This document shows positions 16,178 to 26,010 of a stretch of DNA of 64,000 bases, piece after piece; the stretch's first letter is position 1, and every line of letters begins with the position of its first letter. The stretch spans positions 119,695-183,694 of the forward strand of contig JANSYJ010000006.1 of NCBI GenBank assembly GCA_024742495.1, in the 5' to 3' direction. The DNA comes from Bacteroidota bacterium (GTDB taxonomy: Bacteria; Bacteroidota; Bacteroidia; Flavobacteriales; Schleiferiaceae). The notes beneath the pieces are model-generated. The model did not search any database. It was not told the origin of the DNA and worked only from the letters and a program-made list of their open reading frames with translations. The translations under genes were made by a program, and so were the position numbers.

Positions 16178-17063
16178 GAAATCCGTTTGCTGTGTTTGCG
16201 GACCAACCGCAGTTGGAAAAACCGATGTAGCTATCCAGCTTGCAGAATCCCTTGATACCGAAATTATTTCCTTCGACTCTCGACAGTTCTATCGGGAACT
16301 ACCCATTGGTACGGCGGCTCCCAATGATGCGGATTTAAAGCGGGTAAAGCATAACTTTATTTTAGATCGAAGCATAGAGGAGGAAGTAAATGCCGCTTCT
16401 TTTGCCACAGAAGCCCTCGCCAAAATTGAAGCGCTTCATCAGAAGTTCGATACTCTTATTTTGGTAGGCGGCAGCGGTCTCTATCTAAAGGCAATTACCG
16501 AAGGTTTTGATGCAATCCCCCAAGCAGATCCTCAATACCGAGAAGAATTAAGGCAAGAACTTGATCTACATGGTTTGGCGCCCTTGCAAAAAGAGTTGGC
16601 GCTTAAAGATCCAGAATATCACCTTGAGGTAGATCTTAATAATCCCCAAAGAGTAATTCGTGCTCTTGAAGTAATTCGCAGCACGGGTAAAGCATTTAGC
16701 TCTTTTCGGGCTCAAGAAAAAAGGGAACTTCCTTTTGAAATTCGTTATGTTGGTCTGCAACTAGAAAGGTCTGAACTTTATGATCGCATAAACCGCAGAG
16801 TGGGACTAATGGTGGCGCAAGGTCTCTTGGAAGAAGCCGAGGCCATGTTAGCATATAAAAATCACAATGCCTTACAAACGGTAGGCTATAAAGAGCTCTT
16901 CCCCTACTTTGAAGGTCAGTATCCCCTCGAAGAGGCCTTAGATGAAATTCGAAAGAATAGCCGACGTTATGCCAAAAGACAAATGACTTGGTTTAGAAAG
17001 CTTGAAGCTATGGAGTGGTTTCATCCTCAAGAAATTGAAAAGATCCTCCATGGATACCAATAA
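16140..17063 (+). CDS. miaA: tRNA dimethylallyltransferase
   Basis: MiaA transfers a dimethylallyl group to N6 of adenosine 37 in tRNAs reading UNN codons. The P-loop is CGPTAVGKTDVA, followed by the family motifs ISFDSRQFYRELPIGTA, LVGGSGLYLKAI and NPQRVIRALEVI, and the tRNA-binding KNSRRYAKRQMTWFR. The ATG at 16140 would overlap the channel gene by 38 bases. A GTG at 16161 would give a more typical short leader before the P-loop and a 17-base overlap, so the exact start is uncertain. The next gene, lpxK, overlaps by 14 bases. Confidence 0.93.
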   Translation: MPYIASIVEKHSKKSVCCVCGPTAVGKTDVAIQLAESLDTEIISFDSRQFYRELPIGTAAPNDADLKRVKHNFILDRSIEEEVNAASFATEALAKIEALHQKFDTLILVGGSGLYLKAITEGFDAIPQADPQYREELRQELDLHGLAPLQKELALKDPEYHLEVDLNNPQRVIRALEVIRSTGKAFSSFRAQEKRELPFEIRYVGLQLERSELYDRINRRVGLMVAQGLLEEAEAMLAYKNHNALQTVGYKELFPYFEGQYPLEEALDEIRKNSRRYAKRQMTWFRKLEAMEWFHPQEIEKILHGYQ

Positions 17064-18066
17064 GAATCCCATATTAAGGGTTTTACTCAGCCCATTCAGT
17101 GGTCTCTATCATTTCATTACCGGAACGCGTAATAAATCCTTCGACCTCAGGCTTTTAAAGTCCTACCCTATTCCAGTTCCCAGCATCGCCATTGGCAATT
17201 TAAGTGCGGGAGGTACCGGTAAAACCCCCATGATTGAATTTCTACTTAGAGAGCTTGGCACAGATAAAACGGCCATTGTTTCGCGTGGTTATGGAAGACA
17301 AAGCAAGGGACTGCTAAAAGTAAATCCAGATGGTGAGGCTCGTGAATTTGGCGATGAAAGCCTTCAGTTAGCGCGAAAATCTCCCGGTCCTGTCTTCGTT
17401 TCAGAACAGAGAGAGCTGGGTGTAAAAGCCGCCATTGAAGAAGGTGCCGAACTCATTTTATTAGATGACGCTTTTCAACATCGATATGTGAAAGCCCAGC
17501 GATACATTTTACTGAGCCAGTATAAAGATCCCTTTTTTAGTGATTACCTTATTCCTAGTGGTGGATTAAGGGAAGGTCGTGCTGGAGCTCAGCGAGCGGA
17601 TTATATAATTTTCACGAAATGCCCCACTGATCTTACCGAAAGTGACAAAGAACTGTACCGTAATCGGAGCGCTTACTACAGCACCGGCCCCGTGCTATTT
17701 ACTTATTTAGAATATGGCAGCATCCAAGATCAATTTGGAAATGCTATTGACCCTAATCTTCCCATTGCTTTAGTTACCGCTATTGCCGATGATAGCGCCA
17801 TTAGAACTTATCTCAATCAGCATTATGATGTAAATAAGGTTATAGGCTTTAAGGATCATCATAATTTCCAAGCCAGTGATATAGCGCAATTAATGGCGGA
17901 AAGTAAAGCGGGAAAAATTCAGATTGTTTGCACTGAAAAAGATCAAGTAAAGCTATTGCCCATCCTTAAGGGGCAGCCGCTTTTTACCCTTCCAGTGGAG
18001 CATCGTTTTTCCGCCGCAGATCAAAAGCTTTTATTAGATGATTTGCGCGGCTTGTTATCTTCCTAA
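17050..18066 (+). CDS. lpxK: tetraacyldisaccharide 4'-kinase
   Basis: A 338-residue kinase that phosphorylates the 4' position of the lipid A disaccharide precursor at the inner membrane, the sixth step of lipid A synthesis. The unusual early P-loop is GNLSAGGTGKTPMIEFLL. Other family landmarks are VSRGYGRQSKG, the catalytic LLDDAFQHRYV, and FKDHHNFQ near the C-terminus. I use the ATG at 17050 because it gives the usual distance to the membrane-associated N-terminal helix (LRVLLSPFSGLYHFITGTRN). It confirms that this organism is Gram-negative and makes lipopolysaccharide. Confidence 0.94.
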   Translation: MDTNKNPILRVLLSPFSGLYHFITGTRNKSFDLRLLKSYPIPVPSIAIGNLSAGGTGKTPMIEFLLRELGTDKTAIVSRGYGRQSKGLLKVNPDGEAREFGDESLQLARKSPGPVFVSEQRELGVKAAIEEGAELILLDDAFQHRYVKAQRYILLSQYKDPFFSDYLIPSGGLREGRAGAQRADYIIFTKCPTDLTESDKELYRNRSAYYSTGPVLFTYLEYGSIQDQFGNAIDPNLPIALVTAIADDSAIRTYLNQHYDVNKVIGFKDHHNFQASDIAQLMAESKAGKIQIVCTEKDQVKLLPILKGQPLFTLPVEHRFSAADQKLLLDDLRGLLSS

Positions 18067-18095
18067 TACAAATTTCATTTTGTTTCTTTGCAGCC

Positions 18096-19565
18096 ATGGC
18101 AAATAATGATGTATCAGCCGACTTACGTGGACAATATGAGCCAGTAATCGGTATTGAAATTCACGTTCAGCTCAACACGGCCAGTAAGGCTTACTCTTCC
18201 GATCCTACGGAATATGGTGCCGCACCAAATACACAGACTAGCCCCATTAGCTTAGGGCATCCCGGCACCCTTCCAATGTTTAACGAAACGCAATTGCATT
18301 CGGCTATTAAATTGGGTTTAGCGGTAGGTGCTGATATTCGTGAGGTAAATGAATTTGCAAGGAAGAACTACTTCTACGCTGACCTTCCCAAGGGATACCA
18401 AATTACCCAGGATAAAACTCCCATCTGCAATGGTGGATTTATTGAAGTTAAAGATGCGGATGGCAATCCTAAGCGGATTAATCTAACGCGTATTCACATG
18501 GAAGAAGATTCTGGAAAGAGCTCCCATGATATTGATCCTTTTAACACTTTAATCGATTTAAACCGTGCTGGGGTTCCACTTTTGGAAATTGTAACCGAAC
18601 CTGAATTCCGCTCGGGTGAAGAGGCCTACCAATACCTTACAGAAATGCAGCGATTGGTGCGCTACCTCGATATTAGTGATGGAAATATGGAGGAAGGAAG
18701 TTTGCGCTGTGATGTAAACATTTCCGTTCGTAAAAAAGGAGCTCAGAAGTTTGGAACCCGTGTGGAAGTAAAAAACCTAAACTCCTTTCGCAATGTTCAA
18801 AAGTCGATTGACTATGAAGTAAATCGCCATATTGCCCTAATCGAGTCTGGCGGTGCAGTTACCCAACAAACTTTCACTTTTGATGCCAGTCGTGGTAAAA
18901 CCCAATTGCTGCGTGATAAAGAGGAAGCGCATGATTATCGATACTTTAATGAGCCCGATTTACAGCCCGTAATTGTAAAGGAAGAGCTAATTGAAGAGCT
19001 GCGCAGTAAAATGCCGCCTTTACCAAAGGAGCTTTTTGCTAAGTATCGCAAGCAGGGCTTAAATGAATATGATGCCTCCTTACTTACCGATAGCAAGGAA
19101 ATTGCACTTTTCTACGAAAGTATAATTGAGCATACTAAAAACTATAAGGCTGCTGCCAACTGGATGATGGGCAGTATTAAATCCTGGCTCAATGAAAGAG
19201 CAGCACATATTAGTGAATTCCCTATTCCAGCTGCTAAAATCGCTAAGCTTATTGATTTAGTAGATGCCGGAAAGGTGAGTAATACTGCTGCCAATGGCGA
19301 TCTGTTTAAAAGCCTGCTCGAAGATCCAGAGGCCTCTCCAGAGCAAATTGCCACTGATAAAAACTTAATTCAAGAGTCGGATACCAAAGAGTTACAAACT
19401 TGGGTAGATGCGGCCTTGGCAAAATACCCCGAGAAGGTAGAAGAATATAAAGCCGGTAAAAAAGGATTAACCGGTTTATTTATGGGAGAAGTTATGAAGC
19501 TTTCCCGCGGTAAGGCCGACCCTAAACTGGCCAGTAAACTTGTCCAACAATCATTGGAAAAATAA
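18096..19565 (+). CDS. gatB: Asp-tRNA(Asn)/Glu-tRNA(Gln) amidotransferase subunit B
   Basis: A 489-residue GatB, the kinase and transamidation subunit of GatCAB, which converts mischarged Glu-tRNA(Gln) or Asp-tRNA(Asn). Signature stretches are YEPVIGIEIHVQLNTASKAY, RKNYFYADLPKGYQI, IHMEEDSGKSSHD and MEEGSLRCDVNISVR. The C-terminal helical and YqeY-like tail domain ends in GLTGLFMGEVMKLSRGKADP. The length is complete. gatA and gatC are not in the window, as is usual for dispersed gat genes in this phylum. A degenerate -7 box (TTTCTTTG, 18083-18090) lies just upstream of the start. Confidence 0.96.
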   Translation: MANNDVSADLRGQYEPVIGIEIHVQLNTASKAYSSDPTEYGAAPNTQTSPISLGHPGTLPMFNETQLHSAIKLGLAVGADIREVNEFARKNYFYADLPKGYQITQDKTPICNGGFIEVKDADGNPKRINLTRIHMEEDSGKSSHDIDPFNTLIDLNRAGVPLLEIVTEPEFRSGEEAYQYLTEMQRLVRYLDISDGNMEEGSLRCDVNISVRKKGAQKFGTRVEVKNLNSFRNVQKSIDYEVNRHIALIESGGAVTQQTFTFDASRGKTQLLRDKEEAHDYRYFNEPDLQPVIVKEELIEELRSKMPPLPKELFAKYRKQGLNEYDASLLTDSKEIALFYESIIEHTKNYKAAANWMMGSIKSWLNERAAHISEFPIPAAKIAKLIDLVDAGKVSNTAANGDLFKSLLEDPEASPEQIATDKNLIQESDTKELQTWVDAALAKYPEKVEEYKAGKKGLTGLFMGEVMKLSRGKADPKLASKLVQQSLEK

Positions 19566-19569
19566 AAAG

Positions 19570-20757
19570 ATGAAAAAAATTCTTAGTCTAGGCTTAGCTT
19601 TAAGCCTTCTTAGCGCCTGTAACAATAGTCCAGCGGAAGGAATCACCGATTTACGTGTAAGTGCCAAAGGCTCTACCGAGATCATCGTGGAAAAATTACC
19701 AGCCAATAGCGATGTGGTGGTTATTGATACCCTGAAATCCGAGGATGGCAATTTTGAAATCACCTTCCCTATTGATACCCCTAACTTCTTTATGGTTACT
19801 ACTGATGGAATTCGCATTCCCTTCTTCTCTACTGGAGGCGAGCAGATTCTTATTGAAGTAGATCCGCTAGTAACTGAAGTGGATCGTGGCTATCACATTA
19901 AAGGAAATAAAGAAAGTGAGCGCCTGCATAACATTAATAAGCTCCTATTAAGCGCTAATAAGCAGGTAGATAGTTTATCGCAATTGCGCAACCTTTATCG
20001 CGATAGCGCTAATAGCATGGAAATAGTGCAACGCACGCAAAAGGATTTTGAGAATATCCTCAATGAGGGTACCGACAAATTGATTGCCATGCTAGAGGAA
20101 GATCCCGCTAACCTCGCCAATCTCTTTGTTTTTCAGATGAACCTGTATAACAATCCCTTCTTAAATCCACAGCAGCATATGGCTTATTTTGAGAAAGCGG
20201 ACTCGGCCTTAATTGCGGCTTATCCTAATAATCCTCATGCCCTGGTATTTAGAAAGCAGTTTGGCCTGATGAAGGAAGAGATGGCTGCTCAAGTAGCCAA
20301 TCAAATGCGTCAAGATGCCATTGGTGTTGGAAATCCCGCTCCGGAGATTGCTCTACCAAAAGAGGATGGCAGCATATTAAAGCTTTCTGATTTACGTGGA
20401 CAGGTTGTGCTAGTGGACTTTTGGGCCGCCTGGTGTCGTCCATGTCGCATGAGTAATCCCAAATTGGTAGAGATGTATAATCGCTACAAGGATCAGGGCT
20501 TTACCATTTTAAGTGTATCCTTCGATGGTTTGCAAAACCAACAAACACCTAAGCAAGATTGGCTTAAGGCTATTGCTGATGATGGTTTAGTATGGGACAA
20601 TCACATTAGTGATTTAAAGGGATGGAGTAGCGCCGCAGGACAAGCTTATGGAATCCAAAGTATTCCCTATACGGTTTTAGTTGATCGTGAGGGTAATATT
20701 GTTGCCAAGCAGTTTGGCCCTGATAGACTTCCTGAATTATTGGAACCTATTCTTTAA
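19570..20757 (+). CDS. TlpA-like thioredoxin lipoprotein
   Basis: A 395-residue lipoprotein. I start it at the ATG at 19570 because MKKILSLGLALSLLSACNNS is a clear lipoprotein signal with Cys17; the upstream ATG at 19540 lies inside gatB. The N-terminal half (about residues 20-150) resembles the DUF4369 beta domain that often precedes TlpA modules. The C-terminal half is a thioredoxin fold with the redox motif WCRPC (Cys289 and Cys292) and the cis-Pro loop SIPYTVLVD. It probably reduces or isomerises disulphides in the periplasm or at the outer membrane. Its end overlaps the convergent GAPDH gene by 21 bases. Confidence 0.9.
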   Translation: MKKILSLGLALSLLSACNNSPAEGITDLRVSAKGSTEIIVEKLPANSDVVVIDTLKSEDGNFEITFPIDTPNFFMVTTDGIRIPFFSTGGEQILIEVDPLVTEVDRGYHIKGNKESERLHNINKLLLSANKQVDSLSQLRNLYRDSANSMEIVQRTQKDFENILNEGTDKLIAMLEEDPANLANLFVFQMNLYNNPFLNPQQHMAYFEKADSALIAAYPNNPHALVFRKQFGLMKEEMAAQVANQMRQDAIGVGNPAPEIALPKEDGSILKLSDLRGQVVLVDFWAAWCRPCRMSNPKLVEMYNRYKDQGFTILSVSFDGLQNQQTPKQDWLKAIADDGLVWDNHISDLKGWSSAAGQAYGIQSIPYTVLVDREGNIVAKQFGPDRLPELLEPIL

Positions 20758-21729
20758 ATACAACATAAGGTCGCGCAGGCGGTGCGAATAACCCATTTCG
20801 TTATCGTACCAGCCTACCACCTTTACCATGGGACCTAAAACGGTAGTTAGTTCCTCATCATACCAACATGAAAAGCTACTGCCTATTACATCGCGAGAAA
20901 CGATGGGATCGCTGGTATAACCCAAATAGGGCTTTAAACTCGATTCGGAAGCTTCTTTAAAGGCATTGTTTAAAGCCTCCACCGAGGGTACGCGCTTTAC
21001 CGTAAAAGTAATATCGGTTAAACTGCCATCGGGCACAGGAACGCGAATTCCGGCCCCTCCTATTTTCCCTTCTAGATGCGGGAAAATACGGGTGATGGCT
21101 TTTGCCGCTCCGGTAGTGGTTGGAACAATGGACTCTGCGGCGGCACGACCTCTTCGAAAGTCTTTATGCGGTCCATCCTGTAGTCTTTGGTCCGTGGTAT
21201 AACTGTGCACGGTGGTTATAAAAGCATGCTCTATTCCGCAAAGTTCTTCTACCACTTTAATTAGGGGCGCCGCGCTATTAGTGGTGCATGAGGCATTGGA
21301 CAAAATGCGATCCTCGGCCTTAATCTCAGCCTCATTAATTCCCATAACTATGGTCTGTAAATCGTCCAGGGGTGGTGCGCTAAGGATTACTCTCTTGGCT
21401 AAGTTCAGATGGTCTGCTAATAAGGACTGCCTCCGATACAAGCCGGTACTTTCCAAGATTAAATCGAGTTTTAGATCTTGCCAGGGTAGATCGCTAATCT
21501 TCGAGGCTTGATAAAGCTTTATCTTTCGATTGCCTACAGTTAATACATTATTATCCAGACTAATGTCTTGTGGAAATAGCCGATGGGTGGTATCATATTT
21601 TAATAGATGTGCTAAGTTTTCAGGCTCTGCCAAATCGTTTATCGCTACCACTTCAATGCGAGGGTCATGAGCAATAACTCTTAAAAAACTGCGACCAATA
21701 CGGCCAAAACCATTAATTGCAATCCGCAT
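20737..21729 (-). CDS. gapA: type I glyceraldehyde-3-phosphate dehydrogenase
   Basis: A 330-residue GAPDH, which oxidises glyceraldehyde 3-phosphate to 1,3-bisphosphoglycerate. The Rossmann start is INGFGRIGRSFLRV and the cofactor-selecting region VVAINDLAEPENLAHLLKYD has Asp at the NAD site, which points to NAD rather than NADP. The active site is SNASCTTNSAAP (Cys148), with the base His in TTVHSYTTDQ. The C-terminal WYDNEMGYSHRLRDL is typical. Its stop-side end overlaps the convergent TlpA-like gene. No strong terminator follows it. Confidence 0.96.
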   Translation of the reverse strand: MRIAINGFGRIGRSFLRVIAHDPRIEVVAINDLAEPENLAHLLKYDTTHRLFPQDISLDNNVLTVGNRKIKLYQASKISDLPWQDLKLDLILESTGLYRRQSLLADHLNLAKRVILSAPPLDDLQTIVMGINEAEIKAEDRILSNASCTTNSAAPLIKVVEELCGIEHAFITTVHSYTTDQRLQDGPHKDFRRGRAAAESIVPTTTGAAKAITRIFPHLEGKIGGAGIRVPVPDGSLTDITFTVKRVPSVEALNNAFKEASESSLKPYLGYTSDPIVSRDVIGSSFSCWYDEELTTVLGPMVKVVGWYDNEMGYSHRLRDLMLYLKNRFQ

Positions 21730-21828
21730 GTTATTCCATTATTAAAGATCTGTAGAAAGAGCTTGTGAAATTACAATTCCCTGTTTCAAGTTGATCAAAC
21801 TAAGGAACATCAAGCTTGAATAAGGCCT

Positions 21829-21866
21829 AAAAAAAAGCCGCCCTAGTCTCCTAGAGCGGCTTTTTT
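21829..21866 (-). terminator. rho-independent terminator of the 1057-residue gene
   Basis: A strong hairpin: AAAAAAGCCGC on the left pairs with GCGGCTTTTTT on the right, and an inner CTAG/CTAG stem closes a TCTC loop. It sits 15 bases past the stop of the minus-strand T9SS gene. It has a T-run in both directions, but only the minus-strand gene reads into it, since GAPDH starts on its other side. Confidence 0.85.
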
Positions 21867-21880
21867 CCATTATTAGCTAA

Positions 21881-24800
21881 TTAGTGTTTTACCACCAATT
21901 TAGCCGTTTTAACATCCTTCCCATTAATTACACTTACTATGTAATTTCCAGTTTTTAAAGCTCCAGTTGGCAAGGTGATTTCTTCGGTGCCCGCCTCAAG
22001 TCCCTTGAGGGAGGTCGCTTTCACCATTTTGCCACTTAGATCGCGAATGTTGATTACAATATCGCTACGATCTTCTAAATTCAATTTAATGCTTACGCGC
22101 TCATTCGCTGGGTTTGGATAAAGTTCTAGGCCTTTATCTTCAATCTCCATTTCTGCGAAAGGACGATCTTCAATACCTACATAATCCGCGGTAGTTGATG
22201 TTTTAAATACACCACGACCATGAGTAGCGGCGTAAATAGCACCTTCAAAGTCGGTGTTGTTTACAAGATCATAACGAACGGTGCGGGTTTGCAATAAATC
22301 AAATACTGGAACATTGGCCATGCCATTAATCTCTTGGGTCCAGCTTACGTTATTTGCAGTAATATCATCGGTTGTGAATACTCCAAAATCAGTACCTATA
22401 ATAACCTCACCACCATTGGCGTCATTGTAGTTAAACACCGCATCATATACCGGCATATTAGGTAAATCACCGTCCTTATTAATGAAATTAGAAGTAGTTA
22501 AGGTAGCTGCTCTTGCCTGATCCGTGTAAAAGATGTTACTCACGTTTCCGTAATTACCAAGAGTGATAATTAAACGATCCGGATCTTCAGTATCAGGAAT
22601 TACGTTGGTAATATCGCGACCTCCACCTGAGGAGAAGATAACCTTACTTTCTACAAGATGATTTGAAGGCGCCGGCGGATTTACTAAAAAGTTAATATCA
22701 ATATCCGCAGTTTCCTCAGTACGAGCATTTGTAAGGTTCGAGAATCTATATACTCTTCCCGAAGCTGTACCCACAAATAGTGCATCACCATCATGGCTAA
22801 AAGCCAAACAGGTTGGAACCTCTTCAGTACCTACCTCTCCAACGTGCCACCATTCTGGAATTTGGGTGCGATTGCTTAAAACATCGCGTGCCATCCAAAT
22901 TCCACCACCAGTATTACCCGGCTGGCTTGGATTATCGTAAGAAGTTAGTCCAACCGCAAACATCGATTGTACTGGATCCTGTACCATAAAGGTTTCGCCA
23001 GGATTTAATCCATTAGGAATAGTTTCGGTGATTGGAATTTCACCAGTTAAGCTCTCGATAGTAATAATTGCTCCTGGATCGTAAGCAGAAGCCACTTGAG
23101 CACGAATTTCTAAAGCCGTACCATTATTAAATTCTACGGTGAACTGACCAGTTGCAGCATCGAAGGTACCACTACCATCTCCACTAAGGGTTCCACTCGC
23201 ATCAGATACAACCGTTTGTCCACCAGCAATAACGTTGAAAGACTCAGCCATAAATTTCGTGGAACTCTGTGGTTTTGTAAACTGACCGGTGTAGCGTGTA
23301 TTGCCATTACCAAAGCCAATGCTCAAGTTAATGGTATCTGCGGTAAAGGCTATTGAGTCGATGCTATTTCTATCCTCTAGTTTTTCCCAAAGGGTAAAAG
23401 GGGTAACGAAATTGGCAAAGGAGGCATTGAAGTTAGAATAGCGCCCAGCCATGGTATTGCCGTAGAAATAAGAATACTCGTCTCCGTCATTGATAGAACG
23501 TCCTATGCGACCATACTGAGTAGTTTTAAAGGAAACCTCAGGATCTAAGTGTGAGAATTCTGCATCAGCACCATCACCGTCAACGACTTGGCCGCTTGGC
23601 TGTGTAATACCAATAGTGCGTGTTCCACTCTTAGGTAAAGCACTGCTAGGATCAATTAAAATGGTACCATTATCCTGAGAACCGCCTAAAATCTTGCGAT
23701 CTAAGCTGACTGCTACATCGTAATATTGTAGCGTTCCATAACCCTTGTTCTCTTCGGTCCAAGTAAATCCATTATTAGTAGATTTAAAGATACCTCCATC
23801 ATTAGTCACAAAAATGGTATTAGTATCGGTTGGGTGCCACTTAATGTCATGTAAATCAACGTGTACATAGAAATTAGTGCTTTGGCGACTTTGACTTGCA
23901 ATTTGAAACCAACCATTGTCTTTAGACCATTCCCAGAGGGTAAGACCTCCAACAATAATCCTTTCCTTATTGTAGGCATCTACACCAAATAAAACGGCGA
24001 AAGGAGCTTGGTTAATCATTCCTAAAAGCGAAGAAGCCTCGCCAATAGTGGTCCAAGTTGTACCACCATCCTTAGACTGATAAACGCGATCAAAATTACT
24101 GCCTTGGGTTTTTAATACGTAAACATAATTTTCATCCTGTGGACTAACGGCGATGCGCATGCGTGAAATATCACGAAGTACGGTAGTACTAACATCTCCG
24201 GTAGAGCTGGTAATTTCAGAGAAACTTCCTGCATCACCATTGGTAGATTTAAATATACGACTACCAACCTTGGCCCAAACGGCGCCAGAAGGAGTTACCG
24301 TTAAATCCAAAGCACGTCCAGAAGAAAGTTCATTGGTCCAGGTTGCCCCTGCATCATTACTAATCTTTAAACCTTCATCAGTAGCGGCATAAATTCGGTT
24401 AGCATCGCTTGGGTCACAAGCTAATTTACCTATCGCTGTCCAACCATCATTAGGATTGGTCGCTGGATCAGTACTTGGGATTAGGGTAAATGTTTGTCCA
24501 CCATCTGTTGATTTATATATTCCAGCTCCCAGAATACCTCCAGAACCTTCTCCAGATGCAAAGTAATACATATCTTCTCCTGTACCAGCATAGATGGTAC
24601 CGTCGGCAGATTGTGCCAATGACACGAAAGCCATATTATCTAGGTTATCATCTACCGAAATCCAGCTGCGACCAGCATTTGGGCTACGGAATATACCCCC
24701 AGATACTCCTGCGGCGTACATTATACTTGGATTGTCTTTATCAAAGATAATCGCTCTGGTTCGTCCACCTACATCATCAGGACCCATAAAGTCCCAAGAT

Positions 24801-25054
24801 AGATTTAGACTTGCAGCGTTTTTCGATCTGCGCTTCAATTGTTGCTTTGCTGCTTCAATATCCGCCGCTTCAACCTTACCCGTTTGTGGGTTTCGGCGCA
24901 AGCTATTGATGTATTCAATATATCCCTGAGCGCTAAGTGCATCTTCACTTGCTTCACGGGCTTGATAGTAAGTTGTTTCAGTGGCGGGTCTCATCCAAAA
25001 TAAGGCTCCGGCAATCATTAAGCCACTGATGGAAAAAAGTAATCCTCTTTTCAT
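21881..25054 (-). CDS. T9SS-secreted BNR/VPS10-like beta-propeller protein
   Basis: A 1057-residue exported protein. The N-terminal hydrophobic stretch is RGLLFSISGLMIAGALFWM. Many sortilin/BNR-like blades follow; the first reads NPSIMYAAGVSGGIFRSPNA and others are IYKSTDGGQTF, IFKSTNGD, VYQSKDGGTTW and IFKSTNNGFTW, i.e. xxxSxDGGxTW Asp-box repeats. This is the WD40/YVTN/BNR-like propeller of Bacteroidota surface proteins. The C-terminus (about residues 975-1057) is a type A T9SS sorting domain with LELYPNPANERVSI and the terminal TAKLVVKH. It should therefore be secreted across the outer membrane and attached to the surface. The ligand is unknown. A promoter box and a terminator flank it, so it is monocistronic. 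Confidence 0.9.
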   Translation of the reverse strand: MKRGLLFSISGLMIAGALFWMRPATETTYYQAREASEDALSAQGYIEYINSLRRNPQTGKVEAADIEAAKQQLKRRSKNAASLNLSWDFMGPDDVGGRTRAIIFDKDNPSIMYAAGVSGGIFRSPNAGRSWISVDDNLDNMAFVSLAQSADGTIYAGTGEDMYYFASGEGSGGILGAGIYKSTDGGQTFTLIPSTDPATNPNDGWTAIGKLACDPSDANRIYAATDEGLKISNDAGATWTNELSSGRALDLTVTPSGAVWAKVGSRIFKSTNGDAGSFSEITSSTGDVSTTVLRDISRMRIAVSPQDENYVYVLKTQGSNFDRVYQSKDGGTTWTTIGEASSLLGMINQAPFAVLFGVDAYNKERIIVGGLTLWEWSKDNGWFQIASQSRQSTNFYVHVDLHDIKWHPTDTNTIFVTNDGGIFKSTNNGFTWTEENKGYGTLQYYDVAVSLDRKILGGSQDNGTILIDPSSALPKSGTRTIGITQPSGQVVDGDGADAEFSHLDPEVSFKTTQYGRIGRSINDGDEYSYFYGNTMAGRYSNFNASFANFVTPFTLWEKLEDRNSIDSIAFTADTINLSIGFGNGNTRYTGQFTKPQSSTKFMAESFNVIAGGQTVVSDASGTLSGDGSGTFDAATGQFTVEFNNGTALEIRAQVASAYDPGAIITIESLTGEIPITETIPNGLNPGETFMVQDPVQSMFAVGLTSYDNPSQPGNTGGGIWMARDVLSNRTQIPEWWHVGEVGTEEVPTCLAFSHDGDALFVGTASGRVYRFSNLTNARTEETADIDINFLVNPPAPSNHLVESKVIFSSGGGRDITNVIPDTEDPDRLIITLGNYGNVSNIFYTDQARAATLTTSNFINKDGDLPNMPVYDAVFNYNDANGGEVIIGTDFGVFTTDDITANNVSWTQEINGMANVPVFDLLQTRTVRYDLVNNTDFEGAIYAATHGRGVFKTSTTADYVGIEDRPFAEMEIEDKGLELYPNPANERVSIKLNLEDRSDIVINIRDLSGKMVKATSLKGLEAGTEEITLPTGALKTGNYIVSVINGKDVKTAKLVVKH

Positions 25055-25083
25055 TCGTTTTCCGTTTGATTTATGCTGTCCGA

Positions 25084-25091
25084 CAAATATA
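25084..25091 (-). promoter_or_regulatory. -7 promoter box TATATTTG (minus strand)
   Basis: On the minus strand the sequence reads TATATTTG, an exact -7 match, about 29 bases before the start codon of the 1057-residue propeller gene. This gap is the usual length for a short 5' leader. Confidence 0.55.
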
Positions 25092-25114
25092 ATTTCTAAA
25101 AGCTTAACCTAGAC

Positions 25115-26008
25115 TTAAAACATGTGTCTTTCCGCATGATAAGATGAACGAACCAATGGTCCGCTTTCTACGTAGCGAAAGCCCATGTCTAAGCCTATTT
25201 CCTTGTATTTCTCAAATTGTTCTGGTGTAACAAACTCTTGCACAGGTAAATGCTTTGGAGTTGGTTGCAAATATTGACCAAGGGTAACAATGTCAACTTG
25301 TGCTTCCCGAAGATCTTTTAAACTCTGTATAACTTCCTCTTCTTTTTCTCCAAGGCCCAACATTATACCCGATTTAGTGCGCGGTAATCCTTGATCCTTC
25401 AAATATTTTAGCACCGAAAGGCTTCTATCATACTGGGCTTGGATGCGCACTTTGCGGGTAAGGCGACGAACCGTTTCCATATTATGAGAAACAATTTCGG
25501 GTGCCGCTTCTATGATGCGATCGATATTTTGCCACTCGCCCTTAAAATCTGGAATTAAAGTTTCCATGGTAGTACCCGGACTCATGCGACGCACGGCCTG
25601 CACCGTTTCCTTCCACAAAATAGAACCGCCATCTCTTAAGTCATCGCGGTCTACAGAAGTAATAACACAATGCTTTACTTGCATTAAGCGTACCGAGCGG
25701 GCTACTCTTTCCGGCTCATCCCAATCAACGGTATCCGGACGACCTGTAGCCACCGAGCAAAAGCCACAGCTGCGGGTACATACATTCCCTAAAATCATAA
25801 AGGTAGCCGTTCCCTCACCCCAGCATTCGCCCATGTTTGGGCAATTTCCGCTTTCGCAGATGGTATGCAAATCGTAGTTCTGAACTAATTTGCGAACCCT
25901 TTTATAATTCTGTCCGGTAGGCAGCTTTACGCGAAGCCATTTTGGCTTTCCCGACTTCATAGCTGGCTGCTCCCTTTTAGGAGTTTCTATATCTAAAACT
26001 TCACTCAT
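25115..26008 (-). CDS. lipA: lipoyl synthase
   Basis: A 297-residue radical SAM enzyme that inserts two sulphurs into octanoyl-protein to make the lipoyl cofactor. The auxiliary 4Fe-4S cluster motif is [12 protein letters not shown], and the radical SAM motif is [10 protein letters not shown] (CxxxCxxC). The C-terminal [12 protein letters not shown] supplies the serine ligand of the auxiliary cluster. I choose the ATG at 26006-26008 ([14 protein letters not shown]) over the in-frame ATG at 26068, which would overlap the upstream gene by 58 bases. Two bases separate it from the upstream barrel-like gene, so it is probably in an operon with it and ytxJ. Confidence 0.96.
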   Translation of the reverse strand: MSEVLDIETPKREQPAMKSGKPKWLRVKLPTGQNYKRVRKLVQNYDLHTICESGNCPNMGECWGEGTATFMILGNVCTRSCGFCSVATGRPDTVDWDEPERVARSVRLMQVKHCVITSVDRDDLRDGGSILWKETVQAVRRMSPGTTMETLIPDFKGEWQNIDRIIEAAPEIVSHNMETVRRLTRKVRIQAQYDRSLSVLKYLKDQGLPRTKSGIMLGLGEKEEEVIQSLKDLREAQVDIVTLGQYLQPTPKHLPVQEFVTPEQFEKYKEIGLDMGFRYVESGPLVRSSYHAERHMF

Positions 26009-26010
26009 TA

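Noticed and set aside
21729..21828. A TTAGTTTG sequence upstream of GAPDH as a -7 box
   Set aside because: The second position does not fit TAnnTTTG and the distance to the start codon is long; it was not called as a promoter.
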